A stretch of DNA of 10,223 nucleotides from Thermoplasmata archaeon (lineage in GTDB: Archaea; Thermoplasmatota; Thermoplasmata; Lutacidiplasmatales; UBA184): assembly GCA_021792485.1 (NCBI GenBank), contig JAJYUO010000035.1, forward strand, positions 1-10,223, written 5' to 3'. The notes under the pieces are model-generated. The model saw nothing but the letters and a program-made list of their open reading frames with translations, was not told the DNA's origin and did no database searches. Position 1 is the first letter of the stretch. The number at the start of each line of letters is the position of its first letter. This document shows, piece by piece, positions 5,918 to 10,223 of this stretch. The translations under genes were made by a program, and so were the position numbers.

Positions 5918-7713
5918 GCCATCGCCTCCGAAGCTTCCGCAACCGCCAATGTAGGCTGCGCGGGCGTTCCCCCCAGGAGCGACAGGCAGAGCCAGCGCGC
6001 GGTTTGGACCGCGACCGCATTACCTATCTGGCGGACCACGTCCGTGCGGTTCCCTGTGAAGGCGTAGTCCTTCGGGAAGCCCATCGCGGCCGCGAGCTCG
6101 CGGGGCTCCAGCATGCGGAACCGAATGTCGAGTGCTCTGCCGTTGATTACCGGCTGGACGAGCGCGATTCGGTCCTTCGTAGTGACGACCGGCGTGGGCT
6201 CCTCGACGCTGGACACCCCGCCAGTCCGGTAGTAAGTCGTCAGGAATGGTTCGACCAGCCCGCCGGCGCCGTGGCTTGTGACGGCCGGAAGGGGCTCGGA
6301 TACCGGGTGCGTCCGCGGGGTCTGCCCGTCCCGCTCCCCGAAGTTCGGGACGATGAACGGCTCTACGACATGGCCGCCCCCCCGGCTCGTTATGGTCTGG
6401 AGCGGGTCATCGGAACTCCTCGGAGGGTTCGCCTTTCCGCCGTTGGCACGGATACCGAGCGGGGGCGGCACGAACGCGGCGTCTGCCAGCGCGTGTGCCC
6501 CGTCGGCGGGGATCGTCGGGACCGGGGCACCGACTCCCCTTGGCGCCCCGCCGCTCGGCTGGCTCAGGATGAACGGTTCGGCGAGCGCGATCCGCTCGTT
6601 GTTCGCCACCACCGTCGCTATCGGTTCCTCCGTGGACCGGGGCAGGGATCGGTTCGTCTTCGGCCGGTCCGTAGTGACCGTGAACGGCTGGACCTCGTGC
6701 TCGATCAGCCACCGTGTGCTCCGGTGCGTGAGGGTCGGGAGCGGATCCCCAACGGGCAGGGGCGCCAGGTTCCTTCCGCAGACACCGATCGTGAACGGCT
6801 CGGCGACCCCCATAGAGCCCCCGTGCGCCGTCGTGACCGTGGGGAGCGGGCGGTCGATGCTTCGAACTCCTCCACCGTGCTCCATGAGAACGAGGAAGGG
6901 GCGGATCTCGTCTCCTCCGAACCGACGTAGGCCCTCCATGATCCGGGCGATGGTGCGCGGAGCCAGGGGCCTCTCGCGCTCGAAGATGCTCCGACCCTTC
7001 AGGGACCAGTCGATGATCTCTCGGGCCGCGCGCCAGGGCTTCGTGCCCGGGGTCTTCCCCCGGCGGCTGTAGAGCGGCCGGGGCCATGCGATCGCCTTCC
7101 GCCCCTTGCGGGCCACTACGAAGAGCCGACGGCGCGAGGTCGCGTCCCCGTAGTCGGCGGCGTTGAGCACCCGGTGGTCGACGTTGTAGCCGAGGCTGCG
7201 AATCGCCTGAAGCCACGCGCGGAAGGTCTCTCCCTTCTGCTTATGTATCGGCCGATCCCGACGACCGACCGGGCCCCAGCCCTCAAACTCCGGGACGTTC
7301 TCGACCAGGAGGGAGTCGACCTCGAGGAGCTCGAGCCACCGGAGGATGTGCCACGCCGAGGCCCGCAACTGGTCGCTGACGGGTCGGCCGCCGCGCGCCG
7401 TCGAGAAGTGCCGGCACTCGGGCGACGCCACCAGGATGCTCAGACGACCGCCCGGAACGGCCTCCTGCGGATCAACGGTCTCGATCTTCTGACAGAGATG
7501 CCGGGCCCACGGGTGATTCTTGGAGTGGGTGGCGACGGCGGTCGCCCAGTGGTTGATCGCGAGCAGGTCCACTTCGGCCCCGATGTCCCGGCAGGCGAGC
7601 GCGAGGCCGGTGCTCGTGCCGCCAGCACCGGCGAATAGGTCCGTGGCGTGGACGACCCGGGAGCTCATGCGACCGCCTCGATTTCGGTATCCGCTCGCCG
7701 ATAGGTCGGTCAC
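5914..7713 (-). CDS. C5-cytosine DNA methyltransferase with repeat-rich recognition region
   Basis: A 599-residue DNA (cytosine-5) methyltransferase. Motif I is DLFAGAGGTSTG (25-36); motif IV ASPEC holds catalytic Cys100 in the variant SPEC form, not the usual PPC; motif VI ENVPEF is at 138-143; motif VIII RRRLFVVAR at 194-202; motif X RQIGNAV at 561-567. Between motifs VIII and X, residues about 271-519 form seven degenerate units of 32-39 residues, each starting near (E/Q/R)PF and containing a PLPTVT-like core. The region is longer than in a standard single-domain enzyme and replaces a classical recognition domain. The GTG at 7713 overlaps the upstream stop (GTGA); the ATG at 7668, with GAGG upstream, is a realistic alternative giving 584 residues. 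Its stop overlaps the next methyltransferase start, so the two are probably made together. No cognate nuclease is visible. Confidence 0.93.
   Translation of the reverse strand: MTDLSASGYRNRGGRMSSRVVHATDLFAGAGGTSTGLALACRDIGAEVDLLAINHWATAVATHSKNHPWARHLCQKIETVDPQEAVPGGRLSILVASPECRHFSTARGGRPVSDQLRASAWHILRWLELLEVDSLLVENVPEFEGWGPVGRRDRPIHKQKGETFRAWLQAIRSLGYNVDHRVLNAADYGDATSRRRLFVVARKGRKAIAWPRPLYSRRGKTPGTKPWRAAREIIDWSLKGRSIFERERPLAPRTIARIMEGLRRFGGDEIRPFLVLMEHGGGVRSIDRPLPTVTTAHGGSMGVAEPFTIGVCGRNLAPLPVGDPLPTLTHRSTRWLIEHEVQPFTVTTDRPKTNRSLPRSTEEPIATVVANNERIALAEPFILSQPSGGAPRGVGAPVPTIPADGAHALADAAFVPPPLGIRANGGKANPPRSSDDPLQTITSRGGGHVVEPFIVPNFGERDGQTPRTHPVSEPLPAVTSHGAGGLVEPFLTTYYRTGGVSSVEEPTPVVTTKDRIALVQPVINGRALDIRFRMLEPRELAAAMGFPKDYAFTGNRTDVVRQIGNAVAVQTARWLCLSLLGGTPAQPTLAVAEASEAMA
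5925..5929 (-). promoter_or_regulatory. Ribosome binding site for the beta-class methyltransferase
   Basis: GGAGG on the minus strand lies 7 nt before the GTG at 5917, inside the last codons of the C5 methyltransferase gene. Together with the GTGA overlap it supports that start and translational coupling. Confidence 0.6.
6157..6903 (-). repeat. Protein-level tandem repeat within the C5 methyltransferase gene
   Basis: Seven degenerate units encode residues 271-304, 305-341, 342-378, 379-411, 412-450, 451-487 and 488-519 of the C5 methyltransferase. Shared features are an initial (E/Q)PF(I/T/L), a middle (D/E)(D/E/R)P(L/V)PT(V/I)T and a closing aliphatic pair before the next EPF. The repeats are clear in protein but diverged in DNA, so they are old and not a recent expansion. 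Confidence 0.65.
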
Positions 7714-7961
7714 GCCTCAACCCCCTCCCCCGGCAGTCCCTGCGCCGGAGACGGCGCGGACGGGTAGGCGCTCCTCCGACACGGGCCGACGAACTCGTGC
7801 GGTCCGTAGTGAAGGATCGGGAGGAGGCAATTGTGGCACGGCCTCGACGGGGCGTGGCGCACATGCGATCTGCACCCGTGGTCGCCGTGGCCACAGTGGG
7901 CCGGGCAACGGGGGCCTCTCAGCGCGAGGAGATGGCCGATGGGGCAGAAGTCGGGGGTCAA
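7710..7961 (-). CDS. Small Cys/His-rich (zinc-ribbon-like) protein
   Basis: An 83-residue protein with many cysteines and histidines. The first half has C6, H10, C19, C23, C30 and several histidines (CPAHCGHGDHGC, 19-30). The second half has C42-x2-C45, then HYGPHEF (51-57) and C61 in PCRR. Two small zinc sites are likely; the tail is Pro/Gly-rich. I recognise no named family. The start is TTG at 7961, backed by GAGGAGG 4 nt upstream and a TTGA overlap with the stop of the possible micro-ORF before it; its own stop overlaps the C5 methyltransferase start (GTGA). Coding is supported by this placement and by the regular Cys-pair spacing. Possible roles are a nucleic-acid-binding accessory or a regulator of the methyltransferases; neither is shown. 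Confidence 0.7.
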   Translation of the reverse strand: MTPDFCPIGHLLALRGPRCPAHCGHGDHGCRSHVRHAPSRPCHNCLLPILHYGPHEFVGPCRRSAYPSAPSPAQGLPGEGVEA

Positions 7962-8041
7962 GGGGCCTCCTCTTGTGCGGGTCGGCCGGGCGGAGTTGGG
8001 GTCAACTCCGTCATCCGCGTCGGCTTCGCTACCTCTGCCAC
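7958..8041 (-). CDS. Possible 27-aa micro-ORF between GT2 and the Cys/His-rich gene
   Basis: A GTG at 8041, inside the last codons of the glycosyltransferase gene but in another frame, opens a 27-residue ORF rich in Pro, Thr, Glu and Ala, with no cysteines or hydrophobic segment. AGGAGGAG (8046-8053) puts GGAGG 6 nt before the GTG, a better site than several real genes here have. Its stop forms a TTGA overlap with the next gene's TTG start. It bridges the 67-bp gap between the two genes, so it could be a leader that carries ribosomes across it, or a real small protein. Chance in GC-rich DNA remains possible. Confidence 0.4.
   Translation of the reverse strand: MAEVAKPTRMTELTPTPPGRPAQEEAP
7966..7972 (-). 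promoter_or_regulatory. Ribosome binding site deciding a TTG start
   Basis: GAGGAGG on the minus strand ends 4 nt before the TTG at 7961. It is the main support for starting the Cys/His-rich gene at a TTG. Confidence 0.55.
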
Positions 8042-9252
8042 GACACTCCTCCTGCGGCCCCGCCGCTCGCCGGCCTCGCCGCGGTCAACGCGGTCGGGAG
8101 CGCTTTCCTCACCACGTGGAACCCGTGCGGGGGCCGGGCGAACGACAGGACCATGATCGCCGCCTCGGTGATTGAGGCCGGCCACGCGAGCAATAGCGCT
8201 TTGAGGACCTCGACGCGGCTCCGCGTGTTTCGCCACGCGCCGAAGGCGAAGAATCCGAAGTACGCGGCCGTCCCGCTCGCCGTGCTGAGGGTCAGCCATA
8301 GGGGCAGGAAGGCGTGCGCGAGCGGGACGTAGAGGGTGAGGCCGGCGGCGATCATACCGATGAAACCGCCACCGAGACGGCCGAGAGTGAACACCCGCTG
8401 CCACGGGTCGAGGTCGGCCCACGAGCTTAGGACGTTCCACAGCCACCGGCGGCGCTGATAGTAGAGCTCGCGGATCGTGAATGGGGAGACGATGTAGATC
8501 CGCTCGGGAATGTAGGCGTACGAGTATCCGAGGAGGCACGCCCGCCTCCCGAACAGCAGGTCCTCGGCCTTGTTTCCTACCGTCCCCTGCCCCCAGTCCC
8601 AACCGACCACGAGCTCGACCTCGCCGGTGACGGTCATCCCCTCCCCGTGGACCACGCGGACCTTCCCGGCCGAGCAGTAGCGGGGGCACGTTCCCACACA
8701 GTCGGCCGTCCGGTAGTGGTCCGCGACGTAGGGGATGATACCCCCACCCGGCGCGCGCCGGATCGTGATCGACCCGTGTGCCATGTCCGCCCCGACCCAG
8801 TAGGCCGCGACCACGTACTCGCGAGACGGGAGGCTGTCGTCGTCCAGGAACAGGATTCGGGTCGTTCGGGTCAAGAGGCCGAGTTCCCGGCGGACCTCGC
8901 GGGCGTACGCGAGAGCGCGGGCCTTGTATCTGGTCCCCTTCGGTGTGCGGTACGCCTTCGGGGTTCGGAGGACCCGGGTCGCCGGGTACTCGTGCTCGTC
9001 GCCCTCCTCGGTGACGACCCATGTCTCGGCGGGGAAGGGAAGGGAGTAGGCCGTGATTGCTCCGAGGATCGAGTCTACGACCTCGGGGGACCGGCCGACG
9101 GTGGTGATCTGGATAATGAACTTCTCCGGTGGAGTCGAGGCTCGGGGAGCCGGGCGCTCGAGGAATGGATATCCTCGGAGGATCAGGTAGACGTTCGGGA
9201 GGAAGGCGACCCAAGCGAGGATGATCAGGGCGAGGAGGACGAGGGGGATCAC
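8029..9252 (-). CDS. Membrane-bound family 2 glycosyltransferase
   Basis: A 407-residue GT2 enzyme with a GT-A fold transferring a sugar from a nucleotide donor at the cytoplasmic face of the membrane. Residues 2-25 form an N-terminal membrane anchor. The catalytic part has TTVGRSP (50-56), KARALAYA (110-117), the metal-binding LFLDDDS (134-140), the ED pair in NKAEDLLFG (227-235) and QRRRW (266-270), the Q-x2-RW motif of processive, cellulose-synthase-like enzymes. Hydrophobic segments at about 293-314, 316-338 and 348-370 form a C-terminal membrane part. The KARAL-Y and DDDS combination reminds me of Egghead-like mannosyltransferases, tentatively. The GTG at 9252 is chosen over the GTG at 9297 because it forms a GTGA overlap with the upstream stop, has GGAGG 7 nt upstream and starts the anchor directly. 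It may remodel the host envelope or decorate the element's surface protein. Confidence 0.92.
   Translation of the reverse strand: MIPLVLLALIILAWVAFLPNVYLILRGYPFLERPAPRASTPPEKFIIQITTVGRSPEVVDSILGAITAYSLPFPAETWVVTEEGDEHEYPATRVLRTPKAYRTPKGTRYKARALAYAREVRRELGLLTRTTRILFLDDDSLPSREYVVAAYWVGADMAHGSITIRRAPGGGIIPYVADHYRTADCVGTCPRYCSAGKVRVVHGEGMTVTGEVELVVGWDWGQGTVGNKAEDLLFGRRACLLGYSYAYIPERIYIVSPFTIRELYYQRRRWLWNVLSSWADLDPWQRVFTLGRLGGGFIGMIAAGLTLYVPLAHAFLPLWLTLSTASGTAAYFGFFAFGAWRNTRSRVEVLKALLLAWPASITEAAIMVLSFARPPHGFHVVRKALPTALTAARPASGGAAGGVSWQR
8046..8053 (-). promoter_or_regulatory. Strong Shine-Dalgarno inside the end of the GT2 gene
   Basis: AGGAGGAG on the minus strand lies within the last codons of the glycosyltransferase gene, with its GGAGG 6 nt from the GTG at 8041. 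It is not positioned for any longer gene, which is the reason the 27-aa micro-ORF is listed. Confidence 0.45.
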
Positions 9253-10043
9253 GTCGGTGCCTCCGTCGTTTGACAGGGAACCGGCACCTCGGTCCACGTC
9301 CTGCCGTCGAGGACCGCTTTCTCATGCGACCGCTTGTCCGGGTGGCCGCCGAGCTGCTTGAAGAAGAATGGAATTCGCAGGCTCGCACAGGCGTCTCTAA
9401 CGAGGCGCGCCGACTCGGCGTTCATCGGCCTGCATGCGGCCCCGCTCTCGCCCCCGAGTATCACCCAGTCGAACACGCCAAGCGTAGCGATGTAGAAGTC
9501 CGGTGAATCGCCGTTCGGATGAAGCGCCGACCGGGGGTTCGTTTCGAGCCAGGGTTCGGCCGACAGGAAGCGCAAGGCGGCTGGTAGCTGCGCGAGGTAT
9601 GGGGCGCGTGCTTCGATGTGGGCCATCGTCTCTCCGCTGACTCCGAGCCATGTGTTCGGGTACCCCTCCCCCCAGTCGCCGGGCAGGTGCTCCGCGATCC
9701 GCTCGGGCCGTTTCGTCAGCACGAGCCACGTCAGGTGCGAGGTGTCGCGGACGACCTTCCACGCATCGGCTCTCCACTCGTCCGCCTCCTCGATGAAGAA
9801 GTCGCTGAGAGAGCAAGTGAATACGAACCGTCGCTCACCCGACGCGGCGGCCTCGCGATCCCACTTGTACGCCTTCGCCCAGTTCTCGGGGGTCGTCCGC
9901 CGGACCTCGGTGAAAACCCTCCCCATCCGGTCGCGCACCAGCTTCTCAGCGTAGCAGTGGGTGCAGCCTGGCGACACTTTCCGACACCCGATCCAGAAGT
10001 TGAGCGTGGAGTCGGCCCACGCGATCCCGGTCTGCGCGCCCAT
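9249..10043 (-). CDS. DUF5131 / phage Gp37-Gp68 three-Cys protein
   Basis: A 264-residue protein of the Gp37/Gp68 (DUF5131) family. Near the N-terminus NFWIGCRKVSPGCTHCYAE (15-33) gives C20-x6-C27-x2-C30, the family's cysteine triad, which resembles a radical-SAM-type FeS site although activity is unproven. Further family landmarks follow: CSLSDFF (77-83), LVLTKRPERI (107-116), NTWLGVS (130-136), RFLSAEPW (158-165), WVILGGESG (193-201) and PFFFKQLGG (225-233). Length and motif order are complete. The ATG at 10043 is chosen because the conserved WAD-S-x-NFW block starts just after it; upstream the frame continues only as a shadow of the preceding gene, whose stop is 2 bp away. The family is common in phages and mobile elements and is often found with the partner TcmP, which is not seen here. 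Its function is unknown. Confidence 0.9.
   Translation of the reverse strand: MGAQTGIAWADSTLNFWIGCRKVSPGCTHCYAEKLVRDRMGRVFTEVRRTTPENWAKAYKWDREAAASGERRFVFTCSLSDFFIEEADEWRADAWKVVRDTSHLTWLVLTKRPERIAEHLPGDWGEGYPNTWLGVSGETMAHIEARAPYLAQLPAALRFLSAEPWLETNPRSALHPNGDSPDFYIATLGVFDWVILGGESGAACRPMNAESARLVRDACASLRIPFFFKQLGGHPDKRSHEKAVLDGRTWTEVPVPCQTTEAPT
9260..9264 (-). promoter_or_regulatory. Ribosome binding site for the glycosyltransferase
   Basis: GGAGG on the minus strand lies 7 nt before the GTG at 9252 and inside the end of the DUF5131 gene. It decides between two possible GTG starts in favour of the shorter protein. Confidence 0.6.
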
Positions 10044-10045
10044 GC

Positions 10046-10222
10046 TTACGCGGCCGCCTCCCCGGATTTCCCGCCCGCAACGACAGCCCTCAACTCGACC
10101 TTCTCCCGGAACGTGGCCTCGCAACGCTCCCTGGCCTCCGCTGTGTGCCTTCGAAGCGGCCGGCGGCACCAGAGGCACGCCTCGGTCGCACGGACGGGTG
10201 GCAGGGCGAATTGGACGATCCG
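10046..10222 (-). CDS. 3' end of a small Cys-containing protein, partial
   Basis: The minus strand is open from the right edge to a TAA at 10048-10046, encoding the last 58 residues of a protein whose start lies outside the window. It contains ACLWCRRPL, a C-x2-C knuckle, followed by a charged helical stretch with one more cysteine (ARERCEATFREKVEL). This recalls phage C-x2-C-RPL zinc-knuckle proteins in which a second CxxC normally follows; here the second half keeps one cysteine only. The stop lies 2 bp before the DUF5131 ATG, which fits the tight operon packing and supports this frame over the in-frame extension of the DUF5131 gene. Confidence 0.55.
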   Translation of the reverse strand, partial: RIVQFALPPVRATEACLWCRRPLRRHTAEARERCEATFREKVELRAVVAGGKSGEAAA

Positions 10223-10223
10223 C

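Noticed and set aside
5275..6930. 551-residue open frame on the plus strand
   Set aside because: It runs antisense to the two methyltransferases, which have complete motif sets. Its translation is Arg/Pro/Ser-rich low-complexity text without domains, typical of GC-rich antisense frames.
3652..7713. A complete restriction-modification or Dnd phosphorothioation system
   Set aside because: No endonuclease and no DndA/B/D/E-like gene is visible. Only the methyltransferases and one PAPS-reductase-family enzyme can be supported.
7958..9388. 476-residue minus-strand frame across the GT2 gene
   Set aside because: It is the GT2 gene read one frame off, with Arg/Pro-rich translation and no motif. Only its last 27 codons were kept, as the separate micro-ORF with its own ribosome binding site.
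10044..10178. Longer start for the DUF5131 protein
   Set aside because: The extra 45 residues are a shadow of the partial upstream gene whose stop is at 10046, and family similarity begins at the ATG at 10043.

Overview
The window is GC-rich with very dense gene packing. It reads as part of a mobile element, either a virus or provirus or an integrative element, and not as ordinary chromosome. Host domain is not settled. Clear Shine-Dalgarno sites (GGAGG-like) and frequent GTG/TTG starts fit bacteria or SD-using archaea. The first protein has several N-X-S/T sequons and a C-terminal membrane anchor, which leans towards an archaeal or otherwise S-layer/glycoprotein-type surface. That lean is an inference.

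Layout: two gene blocks face each other. The left block (3-2635, plus strand) has three genes: the 3' end of a C-terminally anchored surface protein, a two-pass membrane protein, and a P-loop ATPase whose motif order resembles the Zot/pI morphogenesis ATPases of filamentous viruses and also fits the NTPases that follow spike genes in pleomorphic archaeal viruses. This looks like a particle-assembly or secretion module. A 318-bp convergent gap (2636-2953) holds three copies of a TGTCGGACGA element, a terminator-like stem and T-run, and a 34-bp near-perfect inverted repeat abutting the recombinase stop codon.

The right block (10223-2954, minus strand) is one long operon that enters from beyond the right edge. 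In transcription order it holds: a partial Cys-containing small protein, a DUF5131/Gp37-Gp68 three-Cys protein, a membrane GT2 glycosyltransferase, a possible 27-aa micro-ORF, a Cys/His-rich small protein, a C5-cytosine DNA methyltransferase with an unusual seven-unit repeat region, a beta-class N4-cytosine/N6-adenine DNA methyltransferase, a PAPS-reductase-family PP-loop enzyme, and a serine recombinase. Four junctions use 4-nt stop/start overlaps (GTGA or TTGA), and most starts have a GGAGG-type site 4-8 nt upstream, so translation looks coupled along the operon.

Inferred logic: the left block builds or exports a particle or surface structure. The right block modifies the element's DNA by two methylations and possibly a sulfur-based change, remodels the envelope glycan through GT2, and carries a recombinase for integration, inversion or multimer resolution. 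No rRNA, tRNA, CRISPR array or insertion-sequence ends were seen. Both operons are cut by the window, so their promoters and boundaries lie outside it.
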